This document shows, piece by piece, positions 7,886 to 15,714 of a stretch of DNA of 64,000 nucleotides. The stretch is from NCBI RefSeq assembly GCF_030143255.1, contig NZ_JARJNR010000002.1, forward strand, positions 310,001 through 374,000, in the 5' to 3' direction. Each line of letters starts with the position of its first letter. Within the stretch, counting starts at the first letter, position 1. Below the pieces are notes generated by a model. That model saw nothing but the letters and a program-made list of their open reading frames with translations, did no database searches and was not told where the DNA came from. This stretch comes from Frigidibacter sp. SD6-1. GTDB taxonomy: Bacteria; Pseudomonadota; Alphaproteobacteria; Rhodobacterales; Rhodobacteraceae. Made by a program: the position numbers and the translations under genes.

Positions 7886-8674
7886 TCAGCCCAGAAGCGC
7901 TGCCATCAGCGGACTGTCGGCGACCTCCAGCCCCTCGATCACGTTGAAATGGTGGCGATCGGGCTCTACCGTCACCGGGCAGGACCAGGCATTCCCCAGC
8001 CGCCGCGCCTGATCGAGGAAGCGCGGCCGCTCGATCCCGCCGACCCAGACATGCACCGGCGTACCCGGTCGGCGCTGCAAGAGCGCGGGGCTTTCCGCCT
8101 TTGCGACCGCCGCGTCGATCTTCAGATCGTCATTCATCGCGGTTTCCATCAGCGGCCTGAGATCGCTCAAGGGCGAGATCGGCACGACCTGTGCGATCCG
8201 CCCCGCGACCGCGCCCGGAAGGCCGATATCCGTCGTCGCCATGCGCGCCGAAAGATGCCCCCCCGCCGAATGGCCGGTGACGACGATCGGCCCGGCGATC
8301 CGTCCGGCGGCGGCGATCAGGGCGGAGCGAATCTCCGCCGTCATCTCTGGCAGGCTCGCTGAGGGCGCAAGCGTATAGGCTGGCAGCGCCACCGCCCAGC
8401 CCGCCGCCACCGGTCCCGCCGCAAGATGCGAGAAATCGCGCGGCCCGAAGGCTAGCCAGTAACCGCCATGGATGAAGACCACGAGGCCAAGGGGCTCGCC
8501 TTCAGGCAAGAAGAGGTCGAACCAGTGCCGCTCGCCCGCGCCATAACGAAGGCCGGGTTCCGCCCTCGCTCCCATCGAATCGCGAAAGCTTTCGGCCTTC
8601 CGCGCCCAGCGTGATGGAAAATCTTTTCCATCTGCTAAATATTTTGAATTGGCAAACGCATCGTCAAAGCGCAT
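7886..8674 (-). CDS. Alpha/beta hydrolase, arylformamidase-like
   Basis: A protein of 262 residues. VVFIHGGYWLAFG is the oxyanion-hole HGG.W motif typical of KynB/arylformamidase-like and carboxylesterase type-B-like hydrolases. VVTGHSAGGHLSARM is the G.S.G nucleophile elbow. The acid is probably in the VWVGGIERPRFLDQAR strand (VGG.E pattern), with the His in PDRHHFNVIEG. Substrate is unknown; no tryptophan catabolism genes are nearby. The start at 8674 is in the AT-rich stretch that also carries the likely promoter of the divergent dehydrogenase. Confidence 0.82.
   Translation of the reverse strand: MRFDDAFANSKYLADGKDFPSRWARKAESFRDSMGARAEPGLRYGAGERHWFDLFLPEGEPLGLVVFIHGGYWLAFGPRDFSHLAAGPVAAGWAVALPAYTLAPSASLPEMTAEIRSALIAAAGRIAGPIVVTGHSAGGHLSARMATTDIGLPGAVAGRIAQVVPISPLSDLRPLMETAMNDDLKIDAAVAKAESPALLQRRPGTPVHVWVGGIERPRFLDQARRLGNAWSCPVTVEPDRHHFNVIEGLEVADSPLMAALLG
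8613..8632. repeat. Perfect 20-bp inverted repeat inside the hydrolase N-terminus
   Basis: GATGGAAAA and TTTTCCATC pair perfectly around TC. The sequence codes for part of the N-terminus of the hydrolase but lies about 20 bp upstream of the candidate promoter of the divergent dehydrogenase gene, so it could be an operator. No regulator is assigned. Confidence 0.4.
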
Positions 8675-8677
8675 ATA
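8649..8677 (+). promoter_or_regulatory. Candidate sigma-70 promoter for the succinate-semialdehyde dehydrogenase gene
   Basis: TTGGCA, a 17-bp spacer and CATATA lie within an unusually AT-rich stretch for this genome, about 75 bp upstream of the dehydrogenase ATG. The promoter overlaps the 5' end of the oppositely oriented hydrolase gene. Prediction by eye only. Confidence 0.4.
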
Positions 8678-8750
8678 TTCCCCCGTCAACCGGCTCTTCC
8701 GGCCCTACCCATGCCTGCCCCGTCCGGGGGCAATCCACAAGAGGTCTGCC

Positions 8751-10229
8751 ATGCTCGATACCGTCACCGATCTGAGGTCGCTTCTCAAGGACCCGTCGCT
8801 TCTGGCCACGCAAGCCTATGTCGCGGGCGAATGGGTCGATGCCAGGGACGGCAAGACCTTCGCCGTCACCAACCCCGCACGCGGCGATGTGATCTGCCAG
8901 GTGCCTGACCTCAGCCGTGCCGACGCGACGCGCGCGATCGAGGCGGCCGACAAGGCGCGCCACGGCTGGGCGGCGATGACCGGCAAGGAACGCGCGGCCG
9001 TCATGCGCAAGTGGTACGACCTGATGGTCGCCAATGCCGACGACCTTGCCGCGATCCTGACCGCCGAGATGGGCAAGCCGCTTGCCGAGGCGAAGGGCGA
9101 GATCCTTTACGGCGCCTCCTATGTCGAATGGTTCGGCGAAGAGGCCAAGCGCATCTATGGCGAGACGATCCCCGGCCACCAGCGCGACAAGCGCCTGACG
9201 GTGATCAAGCAGCCGATCGGCGTTGCCGCCTCGATCACGCCCTGGAACTTCCCCAACGCGATGATCGCCCGCAAGGTCGCCCCCGCGCTTGCCGCGGGCT
9301 GCGGTTTTGTCGCCCGCCCCGCCGCGGAAACCCCGCTGTCGGCGCTCGCCATGGCTGTGCTTGCCGAACGCGCGGGCCTGCCCAAGGGCGTCTTCTCGGT
9401 CATCACCTCGTCGCGCTCCTCCGATATCGGCAAGGAATTCTGCGAAAACCCGGCGATCCGCAAGCTGACCTTCACCGGCTCGACCGAAGTCGGCCGCATC
9501 CTCCTGCGACAGGCCGCCGACCAGGTGCTGAAATGCTCGATGGAGCTTGGCGGCAACGCGCCCTTCATCGTCTTTGACGATGCCGACCTCGACAAGGCGG
9601 TCGAAGGGGCGATGATCTCCAAGTTCCGCAACAACGGCCAGACCTGCGTCTGCGCGAACCGCATCTATGTGCAGGCGGGCGTCTATGACGCTTTCGCCGA
9701 GAAGCTCGCGGCGGCGGTGAAGAAACTCGCCATCGGCGACGGGCTGAAAGAGGGCGTGACCACCGGGCCCCTGATCAACCAGGGCGCGGTCGAGAAGGTC
9801 GAGGAACATATCGCCGACGTCCTCGCCGGCGGCGGCAAGATCGTGACCGGCGGCAAGCGCCATGCGCTCGGCGGCACCTTCTTCGAACCGACCGTGGTCA
9901 CCGGCGTGACGCCCGACATGAAGGTCGCGACAGAAGAGACGTTCGGACCGCTCGCCCCCCTCTTCAGGTTCGAGACCGAGGAAGAAGTGATCGCGCGGGC
10001 CAACGACACGATCTTCGGGCTTGCCTCCTATTTCTACGCCCGCGACATCGGCCGCATCACCCGTGTTCAGGAGGGCCTGGAATATGGCATGGTCGGCGTG
10101 AACACCGGCCTCATCTCGACCGAGGTCGCCCCCTTCGGCGGCGTAAAGCAGTCCGGCCTCGGCCGCGAGGGCAGCCACCACGGGATCGAGGACTATCTCG
10201 AGATGAAATACATCTGCCTCAGCATCTGA
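8751..10229 (+). CDS. gabD: NAD(P)-dependent succinate-semialdehyde dehydrogenase
   Basis: A full-length ALDH of 492 residues. It shows ITPWNFPNAMIARKVAPALA, TFTGSTEVGRIL, the general-base Glu in CSMELGGNAPFIVFDDAD, and the catalytic Cys in FRNNGQTCVCANR with the second Cys two positions on, a pattern typical of GabD/SSADH proteins. The C-terminus GLGREGSHHGIEDYLEMKYIC is characteristic of the same group. It would oxidise succinate semialdehyde to succinate in the GABA shunt or 4-hydroxybutyrate breakdown; glutarate semialdehyde is a possible alternative substrate. No gabT is adjacent. The ATG at 8751 follows AAGAGGTC. Confidence 0.9.
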   Translation: MLDTVTDLRSLLKDPSLLATQAYVAGEWVDARDGKTFAVTNPARGDVICQVPDLSRADATRAIEAADKARHGWAAMTGKERAAVMRKWYDLMVANADDLAAILTAEMGKPLAEAKGEILYGASYVEWFGEEAKRIYGETIPGHQRDKRLTVIKQPIGVAASITPWNFPNAMIARKVAPALAAGCGFVARPAAETPLSALAMAVLAERAGLPKGVFSVITSSRSSDIGKEFCENPAIRKLTFTGSTEVGRILLRQAADQVLKCSMELGGNAPFIVFDDADLDKAVEGAMISKFRNNGQTCVCANRIYVQAGVYDAFAEKLAAAVKKLAIGDGLKEGVTTGPLINQGAVEKVEEHIADVLAGGGKIVTGGKRHALGGTFFEPTVVTGVTPDMKVATEETFGPLAPLFRFETEEEVIARANDTIFGLASYFYARDIGRITRVQEGLEYGMVGVNTGLISTEVAPFGGVKQSGLGREGSHHGIEDYLEMKYICLSI

Positions 10230-10240
10230 TCGGTGGGGCA

Positions 10241-10270
10241 GCGGAAAATCCTTCGCGAAGGATTTTCCGC
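10241..10270. repeat. Perfect 30-bp palindrome (family copy 1)
   Basis: GCGGAAAATCCTTCG is followed directly by its reverse complement. It begins 11 bp after the dehydrogenase stop. A near-identical copy is at 43253-43282 and a related one at 10285-10316. The hairpin with AT-rich arms is probably a bidirectional terminator. Confidence 0.6.
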
Positions 10271-10284
10271 CCGGGCGACAGCGG

Positions 10285-10316
10285 GGTCGAAAAATCTTCG
10301 CGAAGATTTTTCGACC
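10285..10316. repeat. Perfect 32-bp palindrome (family copy 2)
   Basis: GGTCGAAAAATCTTCG is followed by its exact reverse complement and ends on the base before the stop codon of the TetR gene. Read on the minus strand it gives an A-rich then T-rich stem typical of an intrinsic terminator. It shares the TTCGCGAA core with the copies at 10241 and 43253. Confidence 0.6.
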
Positions 10317-10922
10317 TCAAGCGTCCGGGCGGCTGCCTCGCACCATCAGTTCGACCAGCGCGAGCACTTCGGGCTTGATCTGATCGCGCGGCGCGCCGAC
10401 GAAGCGTGCCTGCAGCGACAGGTGCACCACGCCGTGAACCGCGGCAAACAAGGTCTTCGCCCGCGTCACCAGCAGTTCCGGCGTCAGATCAGGCCGCAGG
10501 GTCGCGAGCGGGGCCGCGATTTCCCGGATCAGCACCTCATGGGCATCGCGGTACCAGTCGGGCATCGGCGTGCCCTCGGGCAGGCGGTGATTGAAGAGTG
10601 CCTTCCAGAGCGCTAGGTTGTCGAGCGCGAAATCCACATAGACGGCGGCCAGCTCCTTCAGCGCCGCGCCCGGATCGCGGTCTGCGGGCAGGCGGAGCGC
10701 CAGTGCCTCGCCCATGCGCGCGAGCGTGCGGACGTTCACTTCCATCACCAGATGGTCGAGGTCGGGAAAGACCGTATAGAGCGCACCCAGCGCGCAACCC
10801 GCGCGTTCCGTCACGTCGCGCGCCTTCAGGCCGCTCAAGCCATGCTCGGCAATCAGCGTCTCGGCGGCCGCCACGAGCCGGGCCCTCAGATCCTCGCGCT
10901 TTTCGTCGCGTTTGTTTCCCAT
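10317..10922 (-). CDS. TetR-family transcriptional regulator
   Basis: A protein of 201 residues with the N-terminal TetR helix-turn-helix (LIAEHGLSGLKARDVTERAG, then LGALYTVFPDLDHLVMEVN) and a C-terminal ligand domain resembling the TetR_C_33/WHG type (LALWKALFNHRLPEG, LFAAVHGVVHLSL). It is divergent from the PspA-like gene cluster, and three copies of one 13-bp palindrome pattern lie in the 106-bp intergenic region, so it very probably represses that cluster and itself. The start is MGNKRDEK; a second ATG 12 bp upstream cannot be excluded. The gene ends directly at a 32-bp palindrome. Confidence 0.88.
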   Translation of the reverse strand: MGNKRDEKREDLRARLVAAAETLIAEHGLSGLKARDVTERAGCALGALYTVFPDLDHLVMEVNVRTLARMGEALALRLPADRDPGAALKELAAVYVDFALDNLALWKALFNHRLPEGTPMPDWYRDAHEVLIREIAAPLATLRPDLTPELLVTRAKTLFAAVHGVVHLSLQARFVGAPRDQIKPEVLALVELMVRGSRPDA

Positions 10923-10941
10923 ATCGATCCACATTGTTTTT

Positions 10942-11011
10942 TGAACAGTGTTCAGATTTTTCTTGAACGACGTTCAGACTTCCCGCATACCAGCGCCATG
11001 AACATCGTTCA
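10942..11011. promoter_or_regulatory. Three TGAAC-N3-GTTCA operators
   Basis: Three 13-bp inverted repeats of the same form lie at 10942-10954, 10964-10976 and 10999-11011, with centre distances of 22 and 35 bp. The third extends to a 15-bp palindrome (ATGAAC ATC GTTCAT). They fill the gap between the TetR gene and the PspA-like gene. Spacing suggests binding of several TetR dimers across both divergent promoters. The binding protein is inferred from adjacency. Confidence 0.75.
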
Positions 11012-11028
11012 TATCAAGGGAGACCAAA

Positions 11029-11706
11029 ATGTTCAACCTGCTCGTCACCTACTTCCGCGGCGCCAGGGCCGACCGGACCGAACAGCTGGCCGACGCGATC
11101 GCCCTGCCGGTCCTGCGGCAACAACTGCGCGACAGTGCCGCCTCGGTCGAAACCGCCCGCCGCGCCGTTGCGGTCGTCATGGCCCATGCCGAACGCGAAA
11201 AGAAGAATGCCGACCGGATCGCGAGCCAGAAGGCCGATCTGGAGGATCGGGCGCTCGCCGCCCTTGCCGCAGGCAAGGAGGCGCTCGCCGCCGAAGCCGC
11301 CCAGACCATCGCCCATCTCGAGGCGGAACATGATGTGGCGCTGCGCGCCATCGCCACCTACGAGACCGAGATCGCCAATCTGCGCGCCATCGTCTCGGAC
11401 AGCGAACTGCGCCTGAGGGAACTGGAGCGCGGCCAGAAACTGGCGGTCGCGACCGACAAGACCCAAAGGCTACGCGCAGAAATGCCGCAGATCGCGACCT
11501 CCTCGCTTGCCCAGGCCGAAGCCACGCTCGCCCGGCTGCAGGAACGCCAGGCCCATGCCGACGCCACCCGCCTTGCGCTGAACGAACTCACGACCACGTC
11601 GAACGCCGCGATGATGCGCGACCGCCTCGCGGCGGCAGGCTGTGGCGCGGCCCTGCGCCCTGATGCGCAAGCGGTGCTTGAGCGCCTGAAGGCCAAGATC
11701 AACTGA
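11029..11706 (+). CDS. PspA/IM30 (phage-shock) family protein
   Basis: A protein of 225 residues that is almost entirely helical and Ala/Glu/Arg-rich, with long heptad-like stretches from about residue 40 to 190, as in the PspA/Vipp1 ESCRT-III-like family. These proteins polymerise on the inner face of the cytoplasmic membrane and protect it under stress. The N-terminus (MFNLLVTYFRGARA) could form the short amphipathic membrane helix. It is shortest at the C-terminus and lacks obvious extra domains. It is the first gene of a cluster with a YiaA-like membrane protein and a DUF4105 protein, behind three TetR-type operators. Confidence 0.78.
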   Translation: MFNLLVTYFRGARADRTEQLADAIALPVLRQQLRDSAASVETARRAVAVVMAHAEREKKNADRIASQKADLEDRALAALAAGKEALAAEAAQTIAHLEAEHDVALRAIATYETEIANLRAIVSDSELRLRELERGQKLAVATDKTQRLRAEMPQIATSSLAQAEATLARLQERQAHADATRLALNELTTTSNAAMMRDRLAAAGCGAALRPDAQAVLERLKAKIN

Positions 11707-11750
11707 TCTGACATCACACCAGACACATAGTCCCAGGAAAGGAACATCCC

Positions 11751-12038
11751 ATGCAAGACGCAGCCTATCAGCGTGTCTATTCGAACACGTTCGCCATCTT
11801 CACCATCTTCAACTTCGTCGTTGCCGCCGCGATGATGGCGGGCGGTATCTACAACATGGACGCCACCTTCGCAGGCAAGGGCTTCTACGCCATGTCCGCC
11901 CTGATGCTCGTCTCCTCTGCGATCGCCATCACCAACACCCTGCGTGACCGCGAAGAAGCCCAGCGCCTGCACAACAAGATCGAGGAAGCGCGCACCGAGA
12001 AGCTCCTCATGGAAGTGAACACCTCGAAGAACATCTGA
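11751..12038 (+). CDS. YiaA/YiaB-type inner-membrane protein
   Basis: A small protein of 95 residues with two clear membrane helices, TIFNFVVAAAMMAGGIYNM and FYAMSALMLVSSAIAIT, separated by a short loop, followed by a charged tail (TNTLRDREEAQRLHNKIEEA). This two-helix layout matches the YiaA/YiaB domain, whose function is unknown. It lies 44 bp after the PspA-like gene with AAAGGAAC before its ATG and is probably in the same transcript; the combination suggests a role at a stressed membrane. Confidence 0.72.
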   Translation: MQDAAYQRVYSNTFAIFTIFNFVVAAAMMAGGIYNMDATFAGKGFYAMSALMLVSSAIAITNTLRDREEAQRLHNKIEEARTEKLLMEVNTSKNI

Positions 12039-12044
12039 TCCCTC

Positions 12045-12070
12045 TGGCGCCGGGGCTTGCCCCGGCGCCA
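12045..12070. terminator. Strong GC stem-loop inside the cluster
   Basis: TGGCGCCGGGGC and GCCCCGGCGCCA form a perfect 12-bp stem with a two-base TT centre. It lies between the YiaA-like and DUF4105 genes. With no following T-run it may attenuate or stabilise the upstream mRNA rather than end it. Confidence 0.45.
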
Positions 12071-12091
12071 CCGCCATCGGAGAACCGACCC

Positions 12092-13081
12092 ATGACCCAA
12101 TCGCACCCCAGCCTTATCCGCCGTACCGGACGTTTGCTTGGACGGTCGGCCTTTTTCCTTACCCTTGCGCTTGTTGCCGGGCTGACCGCGACCGCGCTCA
12201 CCGTGCATCTCCAGGGTACGGCGCTTTATCTCGCAGAGACGCTTCTGGCCGGGGCGGCACTGGGTGCGGCCCTATTGCGCCGCCTCGCCCGTCGCGCCGC
12301 CTGGGCGATGCTGGTGATGGTCACGCTGACGGCAGGGCTCTGGTACCAGACGATCACCCCGCGCGACGACCGGGCCTGGGCGTCGGACGTGGCCCATGGC
12401 GTCACCGCCGAGATCGACGGCGATCGCGTGACCCTGACCAATGTGCGCAACTTCCGCTGGACCTCCGAGGACGCAGCCGCCGAGGCCTGGGATACGCGCA
12501 GCTACGACCTGTCGAAACTCGCGTCGGTCGATATGCTGACCTCGGTCTGGGACAGCCCCGACATCGCCCATCTTCTGGTCAGCTTCGGCTTCGAGGATGG
12601 CGAACACATCGCCTTCTCGGTCGAAATCCGCAAGGAAGCGGGCGAGGAATTCAGCACCCTCGGCGGCTTCTTCCGCCAGTTCGAACTGGTGCTGATCGCG
12701 GCAGACGAAGAGGATATCGTCAAGCTGCGCACCAACTACCGTAAGGAAACCGTCAGCCTCTATCCGCTGGCGATCAGCGCCGAGGGGCGGCGGCGGCTCT
12801 TCCTCTCCTATCTTGATCTCGGCAACCGGCTCGCCGCGAAGCCGGCCTTCTACAACACCGTTACCAGCAACTGCGCCTCGACGGTCTATCGCACGGTCGG
12901 TTCCTTCAAGGAGGATGTGCCGCTCGACATCCGCCTTCTGAAGACCGGGCTCCTGCCGCAATATCTCGCCGATCTCGGCTATCTCGATCCCGCGGTTGCC
13001 GCGACGCCCGCCACGATCACCGCCCGCGCCCAGACCATGCCGCAGGGTGCGGATTTCTCGACCGGCATCCGGGTCAGATAG
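12092..13081 (+). CDS. DUF4105 (Lnb N-terminal) membrane protein
   Basis: A protein of 329 residues. Three hydrophobic segments fill the first about 90 residues (FFLTLALVAGLTATAL, LLAGAALGAALL, AMLVMVTLTAGLWY), followed by a large domain beginning DVAHGVTAEIDGDRVTLTNVRNFRW and containing FYNTVTSNCASTVYR. The HGV, NVRNF(R/D)W and NC(A/T)ST..R motifs are those of the DUF4105 family, where the Asn-Cys pair suggests a papain-like, NlpC/P60-related active site. The domain should face the periplasm. It runs towards the DUF3857 gene, with only 2 bp between stops. Confidence 0.82.
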   Translation: MTQSHPSLIRRTGRLLGRSAFFLTLALVAGLTATALTVHLQGTALYLAETLLAGAALGAALLRRLARRAAWAMLVMVTLTAGLWYQTITPRDDRAWASDVAHGVTAEIDGDRVTLTNVRNFRWTSEDAAAEAWDTRSYDLSKLASVDMLTSVWDSPDIAHLLVSFGFEDGEHIAFSVEIRKEAGEEFSTLGGFFRQFELVLIAADEEDIVKLRTNYRKETVSLYPLAISAEGRRRLFLSYLDLGNRLAAKPAFYNTVTSNCASTVYRTVGSFKEDVPLDIRLLKTGLLPQYLADLGYLDPAVAATPATITARAQTMPQGADFSTGIRVR

Positions 13082-13083
13082 GA

Positions 13084-15015
13084 TCACTCCGGCGTCAGAT
13101 CCCAGGTCCAGTAGGTCGCGTCGGCGATCCGGCGCGCATCTGCCACGACCGAACGGACCTTGTCGGCAGGCACCTTGCGGCCCTTGGTCCGGAAACTCCA
13201 GCTCAGCTCCATATGGCCCGGTTCCGGCGCATATCCGGAGAAGGAGAAGAAGAACCCGTCATTGTTGATCGCCACCGACTCCGGCGGCAGGAAGTCAAGC
13301 GGCGCATTGATCACGATGACCTTCTTCGTCTCCTTCATCGCCGAGCCGAGCAGAAGGGGCGTCTCGCGCGGACCGGACAGGGCCACGACAAGGCGTTTGC
13401 CCCAGTTGTCGGCGAAGAACGGGAAATCACGGCCAAGTTCGGCAAGGAACACTTCATTGCGGGGAATGAAATAACCCGCGCGGACCCTGATTTCATTCTG
13501 TTCCACATCGTCCTGCAGCTTCGGCGGCGTAAGCTCCCTGATCCCTGGATAGACGCTCGCATAATAATCGAGATAGGCTTTGGCATTGACCAGGGCGGGC
13601 TCTTCGGCCCAGCGTCGGCGCTGACCGTTTGCCGCCTCGCCCTGAAACGCATCCTCGACGGTCAGATAGACACCGAGAAGGCCGAACTCGAAGGTCTCGG
13701 TACTGTCGACCAGCCAGCCCTGTTCCTGCAAAGGCACGACCGGCTGCAACCCCTCGGCAGTGCCATGGCCGATGGGCAGCGCAAACCCATAGTCCGGCGT
13801 CACCGCGACCCTCAGCCGCCCCGCTTCGTGCGTGGCGGTCGGGTCGACCCAGAAAGTCTGCAGGCCGATCCGGACGCGAACGATCATGTGGTCGAAGGCC
13901 CTGATCGCAGCCACTGCACCGGCAAGGCGGTATCCCTCGTCGATATCGGTCAAAGCGACATCGGCACCGATGCCGAGGGCGCGGAGCGACGTGACGAGAA
14001 GAAGCGACTTGTCCTTGCAGTCGCCGAAGCCGGCGGCGACCACCTCTTCCGGCGTGCGGGCGAAATAGCCGCCGACACCGACCTCGATCCCGACATAGCG
14101 GATTTCATCCTGCACCAGCCGCAGCGCAGCCGTCGCCTGCATCTCGCGGCTGGAATGCGAAGCCCTGATCGCATCGAGCTTCGCCATCCAGCTTTCCGGA
14201 AGGGCATAGGCCTTGTCGTAATAGGGCGAGAGCGCGTCATTCAGCGGCTGCCAGTCGCCCCAGGCGCCGTAGGACACTTTCGCCTCGCGCAGGTCCTCGA
14301 CGGGTGTAAGCGCCTCGTCGGGGAACGGCATATGACCCCTGCGCCACCAGTCGAACCGCCTGACCGCGCCAAGATCGGCCTCGCGCCGCTCCACCCGGTC
14401 GGGCAGCGGCGCCTGATGGAACGGCCAGTCGCGCGGCCAGAGCACCGAATGGTGGACAAGCCCGACCGGCACGCCGAACTCCATCCCCGCGCCGCCGCTG
14501 CGGGTTGCCCCGTCAAACAGCGGCTCGCGACGGAAATAGACCGCATAATCGACCACATCGCCGACCCGCAGGTCGGGTATCTGCCAGTGAACCGTCAACT
14601 GCCCGTCGATGATCCCCGCATCGAGCCGCGTCTCGCGCCGGAAGATCTCTTCCTTCACCCGATCGGCATACTGGATCACCTCGTCCCCGCGCCGCACGTC
14701 GAGATGGACAAGGCGCAGGCTTTCGAAATTCGGGTCGAAATCGTACTGGACGGTCCCTGCCCGCTCCAGCCCCGCCCGGTCGGTCACCTGCATGACATAG
14801 CGGCCGTAGCTGATCTTGACCTCACCCTCATAGGCCGACTGGGAATCGTTCAGCAGATAGGCGATGCCGCCGTAGGAGGCGGCACGCAGCGCATCGGTCA
14901 TCGGAGGCACCTCGATCGCTTCGACCCAGGGCGGCGCCGGGGCCTTGCCATAGTCGCCCGCAACCGCGGCCAGGGGCGCGAAAAACGCCAGACATACCAT
15001 CCACATCAACCGCAT
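13084..15015 (-). CDS. DUF3857 and transglutaminase-like domain protein, secreted
   Basis: A protein of 643 residues with an N-terminal signal peptide (MRLMWMVCLAFFAPLAAVAG). A DUF3857 beta-sandwich follows (about residues 55-240). Then comes a transglutaminase-like core with RLVQDEIRYVGIEVGVGGY, the Cys in GFGDCKDKSLLLVTSLRALG, the His in AFDHMIVRV and the Asp in FWVDPT, a complete Cys-His-Asp triad. The C-terminal third is a DUF2569-like beta domain without a recognised name. The function is unknown; such proteins often lie near stress or envelope genes. The start is chosen at the signal peptide; the open frame continues upstream without coding character. It is divergent from the ECF sigma gene. 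Confidence 0.85.
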   Translation of the reverse strand: MRLMWMVCLAFFAPLAAVAGDYGKAPAPPWVEAIEVPPMTDALRAASYGGIAYLLNDSQSAYEGEVKISYGRYVMQVTDRAGLERAGTVQYDFDPNFESLRLVHLDVRRGDEVIQYADRVKEEIFRRETRLDAGIIDGQLTVHWQIPDLRVGDVVDYAVYFRREPLFDGATRSGGAGMEFGVPVGLVHHSVLWPRDWPFHQAPLPDRVERREADLGAVRRFDWWRRGHMPFPDEALTPVEDLREAKVSYGAWGDWQPLNDALSPYYDKAYALPESWMAKLDAIRASHSSREMQATAALRLVQDEIRYVGIEVGVGGYFARTPEEVVAAGFGDCKDKSLLLVTSLRALGIGADVALTDIDEGYRLAGAVAAIRAFDHMIVRVRIGLQTFWVDPTATHEAGRLRVAVTPDYGFALPIGHGTAEGLQPVVPLQEQGWLVDSTETFEFGLLGVYLTVEDAFQGEAANGQRRRWAEEPALVNAKAYLDYYASVYPGIRELTPPKLQDDVEQNEIRVRAGYFIPRNEVFLAELGRDFPFFADNWGKRLVVALSGPRETPLLLGSAMKETKKVIVINAPLDFLPPESVAINNDGFFFSFSGYAPEPGHMELSWSFRTKGRKVPADKVRSVVADARRIADATYWTWDLTPE

Positions 15016-15159
15016 CGTCACCTGCCGTCCCTGAACCCTGCCGCATCTCAGCGCATCGCCCGCAACCGCGCAACCCCCGAGAGAACCTGCCTCAGGACCG
15101 AAATGCTCTTCTGTCTTTTCTTTGGCCCCGGCCAAGGTTAGGGCTCTGTCACACGTCCA

Positions 15160-15714
15160 ATGAATGTCATGCTGATGGACACGAGCGACGAAACCCTGGC
15201 CCAGGCCGCCGCGATGGGGGACCGCGATGCCTTCGCGGTGCTGCTCGGGCGGCATTACGACCGGATTTTCGCCCTCGCCTTCCGCCTGACCGGCCAGAGG
15301 GCAGAGGCCGAGGACCTGACCCAGGACATCTGCCTTGCGCTGCCTGCGAAGCTTGAAAGCTACCGGCGCACCGCGCGCTTCACCACCTGGCTCTACCGGG
15401 TGACGGTGAATGCCGCGCACGACCGGCGCCGCCGGGCGGCGACGCGGGCAAAGGCGGGCGACGGCTGGGGCGACTGGGAAATCGCGCGGCAGGCCACGAT
15501 GGCCGAAGCCGCCGAGGCGCAGGACTGGCTCGCCACCGCCATGCACGGCCTGACGCCGGAATTGCGCGACACCGTGGCGCTGACCCTGGGCGAGGACCTC
15601 AGCCAGGCCGATGCCGCCGAGGTGCTGGGCGTTTCGGAAGGCACCGTCGCCTGGCGGATGAGCGAAGTGAAGAAACGCCTGCGCGCGATGGCGCGCGCGG
15701 AGGGCATGCTATGA
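15160..15714 (+). CDS. ECF-type RNA polymerase sigma factor
   Basis: A protein of 184 residues with sigma region 2 (FAVLLGRHYDRIFALAFRLT, then AEDLTQDICLALPAKLESY and FTTWLYRVTVNAAHDRRRR) and region 4 (LTPELRDTVALTLGEDLS, then ADAAEVLGVSEGTVAWRMSE). Three ATG codons within 15 bp (15160, 15169, 15175) are possible starts; none has a good ribosome site. The gene overlaps the next by ATGA, so the two products are made together. The partner, a membrane protein with an N-terminal cytoplasmic segment, is in the usual place of an anti-sigma factor. Confidence 0.92.
   Translation: MNVMLMDTSDETLAQAAAMGDRDAFAVLLGRHYDRIFALAFRLTGQRAEAEDLTQDICLALPAKLESYRRTARFTTWLYRVTVNAAHDRRRRAATRAKAGDGWGDWEIARQATMAEAAEAQDWLATAMHGLTPELRDTVALTLGEDLSQADAAEVLGVSEGTVAWRMSEVKKRLRAMARAEGML

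Noticed and set aside
13213-15141. A 642-codon frame on the plus strand opposite the DUF3857 gene
   Set aside because: It lacks any family pattern, while the opposite strand carries a signal peptide, DUF3857 and a full transglutaminase triad.
15016-15159. ECF sigma autoregulatory promoter (GGAAC..GTC type) between the DUF3857 and sigma genes
   Set aside because: No convincing -35/-10 pair of a known ECF group was found in the 144 bp; stating one would be a guess.
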